From Candidatus Omnitrophota bacterium (GTDB taxonomy: Bacteria > Omnitrophota > Gorgyraeia > Gygaellales > Profunditerraquicolaceae): a stretch of 6,126 nucleotides of DNA. The notes below the pieces were generated by a model that saw only the letters and a list, made by a program, of their open reading frames with translations, searched no databases and was not told the origin of the DNA. This document shows positions 1 through 6,076 of this stretch, piece after piece (the stretch's first letter is position 1; every line of letters starts with the position of its first letter). Made by a program: the position numbers and the translations under genes. Where the stretch lies: NCBI GenBank assembly GCA_028710845.1, contig JAQTTI010000004.1:22776-28901 (forward strand). Direction: 5' to 3'.

Positions 1-2097
1 ATGAGAAAAATACCTTTACAAAAATTAAGAAATATCGGGATTATCGCCCATATCGACGCAGGTAAGACAACTACCAGCGAACGTATCCTGTTTTATACCG
101 GAAGAAATTATAAAATCGGAGAAGTCCATGACGGCGCAGCCACTATGGACTGGATGGTCCAGGAGCAGGAAAGAGGGATTACTATTACCGCAGCCGCGAC
201 CACCTGTAAGTGGAAAGATATAACTATTAATTTAATCGATACCCCCGGCCACGTTGATTTTACTATCGAAGTAGAAAGGTCTTTAAAGGTTCTAGACGGT
301 GCCGTGGTAGTTTTCTGCGGGGTAGGCGGGGTTGAGCCGCAGTCAGAAACCGTATGGCGTCAAGCCGACCGCTATGGAGTTCCGCGCATTGCTTTTGTCA
401 ATAAGATGGACCGTACGGGTTCGGATTTTTTTGCGGTTATTGATCAGATGAAGGAAAGGTTGGCCGCAAATGTCGCCGCAATCCAGCTTCCTGTCGGAAG
501 GGAAAGCGGTTTTAACGGCCTTATTGACCTAGTTGAAAAAAGGCTTATTCATTATAAAGATGAATTAGGGAAAGATATCGAAATTAAGGATGTCCCTGAA
601 GGTAATCTCGCTGAGTTTGAGAAATACCGGGCTATATTAGTTGAAAAAGTTGCCGAAGCAGATGATAAAATTATGGAGGCATATCTCGAAAGTAAAAGTG
701 TTTCCGATGAAGAACTCAAGGCTGCTATCCGCAGAAGCACGATTGCCAACAAATTCATACCAGCGCTTTGTGGTTCTTCTTTTAAAAATAAAGGCGTGCA
801 GTTGGTTCTAGACGCAGTAAAGGATTACCTTCCTTCTCCACTTGATGTGCCTGCGGTCAAAGGAACCAATCCTGATACCGGTGAATTTGAAGAGGTTGCT
901 GCTGATGATAAAGCCCCGTTTGCTGCCCTTTGTTTTAAGGTCGCTTCAGATCCTTTTGTCGGTAAAATTTATTTTATCAGGATGTATTCAGGTACACTTG
1001 AATCAGGCACCTATATTTATAATGCTACTAAAAGGGAAAGAGAGCGGGTTACAAAAATAGTAAAAATGCACGCTAATCACCAGGAAGTAACTGATAGTAT
1101 TGCTACGGGTGATATCGCCGCCTTAGTTGGTTTAAAAGATACCAAAACCGGCGACACATTATGCACAGAAAAGAACCCTATTCTTATTGAAGCTATGCGT
1201 TTTCCCGAACCGGTTATTCAGCAGGCAATTGAACCTAAATCCAAGGATGCCCAGGAAAAATTAGGGCTGGCCATGCATAAATTGGAAGATGAAGACCCGT
1301 CATTTCGGGTCAGCTATAATCAGGAAACCGGCCAGACACTTATCGCCGGAATGGGACAGCTGCATTTGGAAATTATTATCGATAGGATTTTGCGCGAGTT
1401 TAATGTTGAGGCTACTGTTGGTGCTCCGCAAGTTGCTTACCGCGAAACAATCAGAAAAAATGTTTCTAGTGTCGGTAAATTTATTTCCCAGTCGGGCGGC
1501 CGCGGCCAGTATGGCCACTGCGTAATTGAGATGAGCCCGGCTGAGACTCCGGGTTCAGGGATCGCTTTTGAAGATAAAATTAAAAGCGGCGCTATCCCGC
1601 GGGAATTTATTCCTGCCGTTAAACAGGGAGTGATGGGCGCTGCGAAAAACGGAGTATTAGCCGGATATCCGGTCACCGATGTAAATGTCGTTCTCGTCGA
1701 TGGATCATTCCACGAAGTCGATTCATCGGAATTAGCTTTTAAAATGGCAGGCTCAATCGCCTTCCAGGATGGAATGAAAAGGGCGCATCCGGTTCTACTT
1801 GAGCCGATTATGGATATTGAAGTAGTTGTTCCCGAAGAATTTATGGGCCAGATTATCGGGGATTTAAGTTCGCGGCGCGCAAAAATAATTGCCCTTGGGC
1901 AGAGGTTGAATTTGCGCACTATCCGGGCTAACGTTCCGTTGTCGGAAGTTTTTAATTATGCAACGGTAACAAGATCCTTGACACAAGGCCGTGCATCGTA
2001 TACAATGGAACCTTCCTTTTACAGCGAGGTTCCGACTCAAGTGGCGGAAAAAATTATTTTAGGCGCCTCAACAACAAAGACAAGAAAAACTTTTTAA
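1..2097 (+). CDS. fusA: Elongation factor G (translocation GTPase)
   Basis: This cytoplasmic GTPase moves tRNAs and mRNA through the ribosome after peptide-bond formation and helps recycle ribosomes. At 698 residues it has normal family length. The GTP-binding motifs are intact: P-loop AHIDAGKTT (16-24), switch I RGITI (58-62, Mg-binding Thr61), DTPGH (80-84, catalytic His84), NKMD (134-137) and GSS (258-260). Domain III carries MGQLHLEI (451-458). Domain IV has GGRGQYGH (499-506) and the tip HEVDSSE with His571, which enters the decoding site. Domain V follows to the C-terminus. The ATG at base 1 gives the family-typical beginning (MRKIPLQKLRNIGI), so the gene looks complete, although its ribosome-binding site and upstream neighbour (usually rpsG) lie outside the window. 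An oddity is that domain V reads GDLSSRRAK where GDLNSRRG is usual. Canonical EF-G is the best call; a paralogous EF-G2 type is less likely given the downstream tuf and the intact motifs. Confidence 0.98.
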   Translation: MRKIPLQKLRNIGIIAHIDAGKTTTSERILFYTGRNYKIGEVHDGAATMDWMVQEQERGITITAAATTCKWKDITINLIDTPGHVDFTIEVERSLKVLDGAVVVFCGVGGVEPQSETVWRQADRYGVPRIAFVNKMDRTGSDFFAVIDQMKERLAANVAAIQLPVGRESGFNGLIDLVEKRLIHYKDELGKDIEIKDVPEGNLAEFEKYRAILVEKVAEADDKIMEAYLESKSVSDEELKAAIRRSTIANKFIPALCGSSFKNKGVQLVLDAVKDYLPSPLDVPAVKGTNPDTGEFEEVAADDKAPFAALCFKVASDPFVGKIYFIRMYSGTLESGTYIYNATKRERERVTKIVKMHANHQEVTDSIATGDIAALVGLKDTKTGDTLCTEKNPILIEAMRFPEPVIQQAIEPKSKDAQEKLGLAMHKLEDEDPSFRVSYNQETGQTLIAGMGQLHLEIIIDRILREFNVEATVGAPQVAYRETIRKNVSSVGKFISQSGGRGQYGHCVIEMSPAETPGSGIAFEDKIKSGAIPREFIPAVKQGVMGAAKNGVLAGYPVTDVNVVLVDGSFHEVDSSELAFKMAGSIAFQDGMKRAHPVLLEPIMDIEVVVPEEFMGQIIGDLSSRRAKIIALGQRLNLRTIRANVPLSEVFNYATVTRSLTQGRASYTMEPSFYSEVPTQVAEKIILGASTTKTRKTF
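1978..2006 (+). promoter_or_regulatory. Candidate sigma-70 promoter inside fusA, ahead of tuf
   Basis: A perfect -35 box TTGACA (1978-1983) is followed by a 17-base spacer and TACAAT (2001-2006), five of six matches to the -10 consensus. Transcription would start near 2013, about 105 bases before the tuf start codon. Internal promoters in fusA that add extra tuf transcription are known in E. coli, which makes the position plausible. The bases also encode the conserved EF-G stretch SLTQGRASYTM, so the match may be partly coding coincidence. No extended -10 TG is present. Confidence 0.4.
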
Positions 2098-2103
2098 AAA
2101 GCT

Positions 2104-2110
2104 AAGGAGG
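2104..2110 (+). promoter_or_regulatory. Strong Shine-Dalgarno of tuf
   Basis: AAGGAGG is a full-length complement to the anti-Shine-Dalgarno and lies 7 bases before the tuf ATG. It is the strongest ribosome-binding site in the window and fits the very high output expected of EF-Tu. It also fixes the tuf start at 2118. Confidence 0.9.
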
Positions 2111-2117
2111 ATAAGAA

Positions 2118-3320
2118 ATGGCTAAAGAAAAATTTGTAAGGAGTAAGCCGCACGTAAATATCGGGACAATTGGACATATCGATCACGGCAAAACTACGCT
2201 TACTGCTGCAATCTGCAATGTTCTTTCCAAGACCGGTCAGGCCACAGCCAGAGACTATGCCGATATCGCTAAAGGCGGAACAGTAAGAGACGAGACAAAG
2301 GTAGTTACTATTTCAGTTGCCCACGTTGAGTATGAAACTGCGACTCGCCACTATGCCCATATCGACTGCCCCGGCCACGCTGATTACATCAAAAACATGA
2401 TTACCGGAGCTGCTCAGATGGACGGAGCTATACTGGTAGTTTCAGCTGCTGACGGCCCTATGCCTCAAACCAGAGAACATATTCTTTTAGCCCGTCAGGT
2501 TAATGTCCCTTCTATGGTTGTGTTTATGAATAAAGTTGATCTGGTTGATGATAAAGAACTCTTGGACCTGGTTGAAATGGAAATCAGGGAGCTGTTAACT
2601 AAATACGGTTATCCGGGAGATAAAACACCGATTATCCGCGGTAGTGCCAACAAGGCCTACGCAGCTAAAGATGCTAACAGCCCAGAAGCCAAGCCTATTC
2701 TTGATCTTATCAAGGCAGTTGATGAGTTTATTCCTCTTCCGCCCAGAGAATTAGATAAGCCTTTACTTATGGCGGTAGAAGATGTCTTTAGTATCGAAGG
2801 TAGAGGCACGGTTGGAACAGGAAGAATCGAACGTGGTAAAGTGAAGGTCGGAGAAGAAGTTGAGATTATCGGTTTAAGGCCGGAACCCAAAAAGTCAGTA
2901 GTCACCGGAATAGAAATGTTCCGTAAGCTTCTTGACGAAGGACAGGCCGGAGATAATGTCGGGCTTCTCTTAAGAGGCATCGAAAAGAATGATATCGAGC
3001 GCGGAATGGTTATTGCCGCACCAAAATCCATTATGCCTCACACAAAATTCAAGGCCAAGGTTTACATCCTGACCAAAGAAGAAGGCGGAAGGCATACGCC
3101 ATTCTTCAAGGGTTACCGTCCGCAGTTCTATTTTAGAACTACCGACGTTACCGGATCAGCCAACCTTCCTGAAGGCGTAGAAATGGTTATGCCCGGGGAT
3201 AACGTGGAACTGAATGTAGAATTAATTACGCCAGTTGCTATCGAAAAAGAATCACGTTTTGCTATCCGTGAAGGCGGACATACCGTAGGCGCAGGAGTAG
3301 TTACCGAGGTTATCGCTTAA
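2118..3320 (+). CDS. tuf: Elongation factor Tu with variant switch I
   Basis: EF-Tu carries aminoacyl-tRNA to the ribosomal A site as a GTP-bound ternary complex. The 400 residues match family length. Domain I shows P-loop GHIDHGKTT (19-27), DCPGH (83-87, catalytic His87), NKVD (138-141) and RGSA (174-177). Domain II begins near 212 (KPLLMAVEDVFS), and domain III includes the tRNA-contacting GGRHTPFF region (323-330). The striking feature is switch I: residues 51-65 read AKGGTVRDETKVVTI, two residues longer than in E. coli and lacking the Arg-Gly of RGITI, while the Mg-binding Thr (Thr64) is kept. The reading frame continues cleanly on both sides, so this is not an obvious frameshift. Near the C-terminus GGHTVG (His388) replaces the usual GGRTVG. 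The gene sits 20 bases after fusA behind an excellent ribosome-binding site, and a promoter inside fusA may add expression. Identity is certain. Confidence 0.99.
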   Translation: MAKEKFVRSKPHVNIGTIGHIDHGKTTLTAAICNVLSKTGQATARDYADIAKGGTVRDETKVVTISVAHVEYETATRHYAHIDCPGHADYIKNMITGAAQMDGAILVVSAADGPMPQTREHILLARQVNVPSMVVFMNKVDLVDDKELLDLVEMEIRELLTKYGYPGDKTPIIRGSANKAYAAKDANSPEAKPILDLIKAVDEFIPLPPRELDKPLLMAVEDVFSIEGRGTVGTGRIERGKVKVGEEVEIIGLRPEPKKSVVTGIEMFRKLLDEGQAGDNVGLLLRGIEKNDIERGMVIAAPKSIMPHTKFKAKVYILTKEEGGRHTPFFKGYRPQFYFRTTDVTGSANLPEGVEMVMPGDNVELNVELITPVAIEKESRFAIREGGHTVGAGVVTEVIA

Positions 3321-3335
3321 ATAGTTTCAAACTAT
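3321..3335 (+). repeat. Perfect 15-base inverted repeat between tuf and rpsJ
   Basis: Seven bases (ATAGTTT), a central C, and their exact reverse complement (AAACTAT) fill the space between the tuf stop codon and the rpsJ Shine-Dalgarno, touching both. As RNA it could form a weak AT-rich hairpin of 5-6 pairs. It has no GC-rich stem and no following U-tract, so it is not an intrinsic terminator. A protein-binding site or chance are the alternatives. The function is unknown. Confidence 0.6.
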
Positions 3336-3340
3336 AGAGG
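3336..3340 (+). promoter_or_regulatory. Shine-Dalgarno of rpsJ, unusually far from the start
   Basis: AGAGG is the only Shine-Dalgarno-like sequence before rpsJ, but 13 bases separate it from the ATG at 3354, compared with 7-8 for tuf, rplW and rplB. An in-frame TAA directly precedes the ATG (3351-3353), so no earlier start is possible. The site abuts the inverted repeat at 3321-3335. Confidence 0.6.
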
Positions 3341-3353
3341 TTTTGTCAAATAA

Positions 3354-3659
3354 ATGAATACACAAAAGATCCGGATTAAATTAAAGGCCTACGACCACAG
3401 GCTTTTAGATCAGGCAGTTATAGAGATAGTTGATACCGTAAAGCGCACCGGGGCGAGAATTTCCGGCCCGGTGCCGCTTCCTACGAAGCGTGAAATCTAT
3501 ACGGTGCTTCGCTCTGTGCATGTTGATAAAAAGTCGCGCGAACAGTTTGATTTGTCTACCCATAAACGCCTTATTGACATCTTTGAACCCACAGCTAAGA
3601 CCATCGATTCATTAAGGAAATTAAACCTGCCTGCAGGAGTGGATGTAGAGATCAAGTAA
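3354..3659 (+). CDS. rpsJ: 30S ribosomal protein S10
   Basis: S10 is a small-subunit head protein; as NusE it also joins the NusB antitermination complex and links RNA polymerase to the ribosome. The 101 residues align along their whole length with bacterial S10. Visible landmarks are IRIKLKAYDHRLLDQ (6-20), KRTGA (30-34), GPVPLPTK (38-45), the ribosome-buried loop around HVDKKSREQF (56-65) and the C-terminal PAGVDVEIK. The ATG is the only usable start because a stop codon immediately precedes it in frame. Two tandem in-frame TAA codons end the gene. It is normally first in the S10 operon; here only 33 bases separate it from tuf, so the L4-responsive leader known upstream of rpsJ in E. coli has no room. 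Translation may be tuned by the long Shine-Dalgarno spacing and adjoining palindrome (inference). Confidence 0.99.
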   Translation: MNTQKIRIKLKAYDHRLLDQAVIEIVDTVKRTGARISGPVPLPTKREIYTVLRSVHVDKKSREQFDLSTHKRLIDIFEPTAKTIDSLRKLNLPAGVDVEIK

Positions 3660-3682
3660 TAAATCAATATAGGATTAATTAA

Positions 3683-4318
3683 ATGATCGGAATAATCGGC
3701 AAAAAAATCGGTATGACTCAAATTTTCGCTCAGGATAACAGCCAGATCGGCATTACGGCGATCCAGGCCGGACCCTGTCCGATACTTATGGTCAAAGATA
3801 AAAATATCCAGCTGGGTTTTGATTTAGTCGATGAGAAAAAACTAAAAAAACCACAAGCAGGTTTATTTAAGAAATTAAAAATCGCACCTCAGAATATAAT
3901 CAGGGATGTTTCTAAGGAAACCGATATTGAATATAAGGTCGGCGATGAACTTAAAGTTGATCTTTTTGCCGAGGGAGATTTTGTAGATATTAGCGGTATT
4001 TCTATCGGTAAGGGTTTTGCCGGCGGGATGAAACGCTGGCATTGGAAAGGCGGTCCGCGTACGCACGGTTCAACCAGCCACCGCCGGGTCGGCTCGATAG
4101 GTTCCAGTACTACTCCCGGAAGAGTCTATAAAGGCCACCATATGCCTGGTCATATGGGTAATAAAAATGTAACAATCCAGAATTTAAAAGTAATCAAGGT
4201 TGATCTCGAGAAGAACCTTTTGTTAGTCGAAGGCGGAGTGCCCGGGCATAAAAACGGATATTTAGTAATCACCAAAGCCTTGAAAAAAAGGCCAAAGAAT
4301 AAAGCGGTAAAGAAATAA
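3683..4318 (+). CDS. rplC: 50S ribosomal protein L3
   Basis: L3 binds 23S rRNA early in assembly, and its central loop reaches towards the peptidyl-transferase centre. The 211 residues have normal length. The N-terminus MIGIIGKKIGMTQIF is diagnostic, as are GKGFAGGMKRW (109-119), THGSTSHRR (127-135), GSIGSSTTPGRVYKG (137-151) and NVTIQNLKVIKVD (162-174). At the position of the glutamine that PrmB methylates in E. coli L3 (Gln150), this protein has Thr143, so that modification should be absent; this is common outside the Proteobacteria. The tail (KKRPKNKAVKK) is lysine-rich. An AGGA Shine-Dalgarno (3671-3674) lies 8 bases before the ATG. The gene follows rpsJ by 23 bases and is separated from rplD by a single base. 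Confidence 0.99.
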   Translation: MIGIIGKKIGMTQIFAQDNSQIGITAIQAGPCPILMVKDKNIQLGFDLVDEKKLKKPQAGLFKKLKIAPQNIIRDVSKETDIEYKVGDELKVDLFAEGDFVDISGISIGKGFAGGMKRWHWKGGPRTHGSTSHRRVGSIGSSTTPGRVYKGHHMPGHMGNKNVTIQNLKVIKVDLEKNLLLVEGGVPGHKNGYLVITKALKKRPKNKAVKK

Positions 4319-4319
4319 T

Positions 4320-4964
4320 ATGTTTACATTACCTTTATACAATTCTGAAGGCAAAGAGATAGATACGATCAAACTAAGCGCCGCTATTTTTGACGGCAGC
4401 CAAAATTTAGATTGTCTTCACCAGGTCATCGAAAATTACCGGGCCAACCAGAGAAAAGGCTTAGCTTCTACTAAAACCCGCGGTGAAGTATCAGGCGGCG
4501 GCAAGAAACCATGGAAACAAAAAGGCACCGGCCGCGCCCGCGTAGGTTCTACCCGTTCACCTCTTTGGAGGCACGGCGGAGTTGTTTTCGGGCCTCATCC
4601 CCGCGATTTTTCTTACGATCTTCCTCAAAAAATGAAAGCCTTGGCTTTAAAAACAAGTTTAAATTTGAAACTAAAAGAAAATAATTTTCTGGTTTTAGAT
4701 GAATTTAAAGTCGAGAACCCCAAGACCAAGTTGGCTATCGGTATTTTAAGCAACCTTAAATTATTCTCATCTAAAGAGAAAAAAGAAAAGAAGCTTCTTT
4801 TTCTGACTGATAAACTGAACCCGGATTTAAAGAAAGCATTGAAAAACATCAGTTTTCTAACCGTAGACCTGGCCAGTAATTGTCATGCTTATGAAGTCAT
4901 GAATAACCAAAGATTGCTTATCACTAAATCGGCTCTTGCGCTTTTGACAACGAGGTTAAAATAA
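4320..4964 (+). CDS. rplD: 50S ribosomal protein L4
   Basis: L4 is a globular 23S rRNA-binding protein whose long loop lines the narrowest part of the nascent-peptide tunnel. The 214 residues include that loop almost unchanged: KTRGEVSGGGKKPWKQKGTGRAR (52-74 in parts), then GSTRSPLWRHGG (76-87), the segment where macrolide-resistance changes occur in other bacteria. The C-terminal half is lysine-rich and less conserved, with a charged run SKEKKEKK (151-158) and more AT-rich DNA than its neighbours. The start codon follows the rplC stop by one base, and no clear Shine-Dalgarno precedes it, so ribosomes finishing rplC probably reinitiate here (inference). In E. coli L4 also represses its own operon through a leader RNA; that leader is not recognisable in this window. 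Confidence 0.98.
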   Translation: MFTLPLYNSEGKEIDTIKLSAAIFDGSQNLDCLHQVIENYRANQRKGLASTKTRGEVSGGGKKPWKQKGTGRARVGSTRSPLWRHGGVVFGPHPRDFSYDLPQKMKALALKTSLNLKLKENNFLVLDEFKVENPKTKLAIGILSNLKLFSSKEKKEKKLLFLTDKLNPDLKKALKNISFLTVDLASNCHAYEVMNNQRLLITKSALALLTTRLK

Positions 4965-5239
4965 TGAATTTACCAGTCATAATCAAGGCCCTTTTGCAGA
5001 CTGAAAAATCAAGCGCTTATTTACCGCAAGGAAAATATCTTTTTCTGGTAAATAATTCCGCCAATAAAGTACAGATTAAAAGAGCGGTCGAACAGATATA
5101 TAAGGTTAAAGTGAAGAACGTTAATACTTTTGTTTCAATGGGAAAACTTAAAAGAGTCAGGCATCAATTAGGCCGCACCAGCGACACTAAAAAGGCCGTA
5201 GTTACATTGGCTGCCGGCCAGAAGATAGAGGTAGCATAA
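4964..5239 (+). CDS. rplW: 50S ribosomal protein L23
   Basis: L23 sits at the mouth of the exit tunnel and is the docking point for trigger factor and the signal recognition particle. At 91 residues it is slightly shorter than the E. coli protein (100), with trimmed termini. Glu14 in LLQTEKSS corresponds to E. coli Glu18, the trigger-factor contact, so docking appears preserved. The core shows NKVQIKRAVEQIYKVKVKNV (34-53), the basic extended loop around GKLKRVRHQLGRTSD (60-74) and the strand KKAVVTL (76-82). The ATG overlaps the last base of the rplD stop (TAATG). A GAGG Shine-Dalgarno (4952-4955) lies 8 bases upstream inside rplD. The Pro-His before the conserved Thr/Ser-Glu-Lys of many L23 proteins is absent, a minor divergence. 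Confidence 0.97.
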   Translation: MNLPVIIKALLQTEKSSAYLPQGKYLFLVNNSANKVQIKRAVEQIYKVKVKNVNTFVSMGKLKRVRHQLGRTSDTKKAVVTLAAGQKIEVA

Positions 5240-6075
5240 TGGGGATAATTAAATTTAAGCCAACAACTCCCAGCCGCAGGCATATGAGCGGGCCGGATTT
5301 CGCGGAAATTACTAAAGATAAACCGGAACGTTCGCTATTACGTCCGCTTAAAAAAACCGGCGGAAGGAATTCTTATGGCCGGATAACTACCAGGCATATA
5401 GGGGGTGGGCATAAACGGATGTTGCGTTTGATTGATTTTAAGCGCGATATCTATGATCAGCCGGCAAAGGTAATCGCTATTGAATACGACCCTAATCGTT
5501 CGGCCAGGATCGCTCTGGTTGAATATCCGGATAAAATAAAAAGATATATAATCGCGCCCCTTGGTTTAAGTGTGGGGGACATGGTTCTTTCAAGCGACCA
5601 AAAGGATGTTGAGATTAAGTTCGGCAATTGCCTTCTTTTGCGCAATATTCCTTCGGGCACACTTATTCATAATATTGAAATATCCAAAGGCAAAGGCGGG
5701 CAAATTGTCCGCAGCGCCGGCACTAGCGCCCAGATTATGGCCAAGGAAGCAGATATGGCCCATGTGCGATTGCCTAGCGGCGAAGTAAGGTTAATCAGCC
5801 TTGATTGTCACGCTACTATCGGACAGATCGGCAACATTGATCATGACGCGATTATTCTAGGCAAAGCCGGCAAAAGCAGATGGCTGGGGATCAAGCCGAC
5901 TGTAAGAGGGGTTGTGATGAACCCTTTTGACCATCCTCATGGCGGCGGCGAAGGTAAGTCAGGTCAAGGTAATCCGCACCCGGTTACACCCTGGGGCAAG
6001 CCTACTAAAGGATACCGCACCAGAAACCGTAATAAGTATTCTAATAAATTTATCGTAAAGAGAAGGAAGCCATAA
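5239..6075 (+). CDS. rplB: 50S ribosomal protein L2
   Basis: L2 is among the largest and most conserved large-subunit proteins; it helps join the subunits and is needed for peptidyl-transferase activity. The 278 residues are close to the usual 273-277. The N-terminal region carries RNSYGRITTRHIGGGHKR (43-60) and leads into the OB-fold RNA-binding domain (roughly 60-120). An SH3-like domain follows, with ISKGKGGQIVRSAGTSAQ (148-165). The C-terminal signature TVRGVVMNPFDHPHGGGEG (221-239) contains His232, equivalent to E. coli His229, which is reported essential for activity. The end is strongly basic (FIVKRRKP). The ATG overlaps the rplW stop by one base, with AGAGG (5227-5231) 7 bases upstream. 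No anomalies are visible. Confidence 0.99.
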   Translation: MGIIKFKPTTPSRRHMSGPDFAEITKDKPERSLLRPLKKTGGRNSYGRITTRHIGGGHKRMLRLIDFKRDIYDQPAKVIAIEYDPNRSARIALVEYPDKIKRYIIAPLGLSVGDMVLSSDQKDVEIKFGNCLLLRNIPSGTLIHNIEISKGKGGQIVRSAGTSAQIMAKEADMAHVRLPSGEVRLISLDCHATIGQIGNIDHDAIILGKAGKSRWLGIKPTVRGVVMNPFDHPHGGGEGKSGQGNPHPVTPWGKPTKGYRTRNRNKYSNKFIVKRRKP

Positions 6076-6076
6076 T

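Noticed and set aside
1496..1507. GC-rich palindrome (GCGGCCGC / GGCCGCGGCC)
   Set aside because: It encodes the conserved Gly-Gly-Arg-Gly of EF-G domain IV in frame, so amino-acid constraint explains it.
1437..1919. 160-codon open frame on the minus strand inside fusA, and a 124-codon one (2657-3031) inside tuf
   Set aside because: Both lie wholly antisense to certain, highly conserved genes; their translations resemble no family and have shadow-frame composition, and neither has a convincing ribosome-binding site or context.
2090..2101. 12-base palindrome CTTTTTAAAAAG over the fusA stop codon
   Set aside because: It cannot form a stable hairpin because there is no loop and it is all A/T apart from the ends; a Lys/Phe-rich tail plus TAA produces it by chance. 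It is not a terminator, as it lacks a GC stem.
3574..3601. TTGACA inside rpsJ as a possible promoter for rplC
   Set aside because: The best -10 at the right distance (TAAGAC, 16-base spacer) matches only three of six consensus bases.
3834..3856. Runs of A in rplC, and similarly in rplD near 4775-4792, as programmed frameshift or slippage sites
   Set aside because: The frame stays open and conserved through both; they encode lysine-rich segments and no alternative product of interest follows a shift.
4944..4949. TTGACA at the end of rplD
   Set aside because: The hexamer at the 17-base distance is AATTTA, a poor -10 match; rplW is well explained as a coupled operon gene.
5547..5552. Perfect TATAAT inside rplB
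   Set aside because: No -35 box lies at 16-18 bases; the nearest TTGAA-type sequence is 22 bases away. The position mid-gene in an AT-rich codon run argues for chance.
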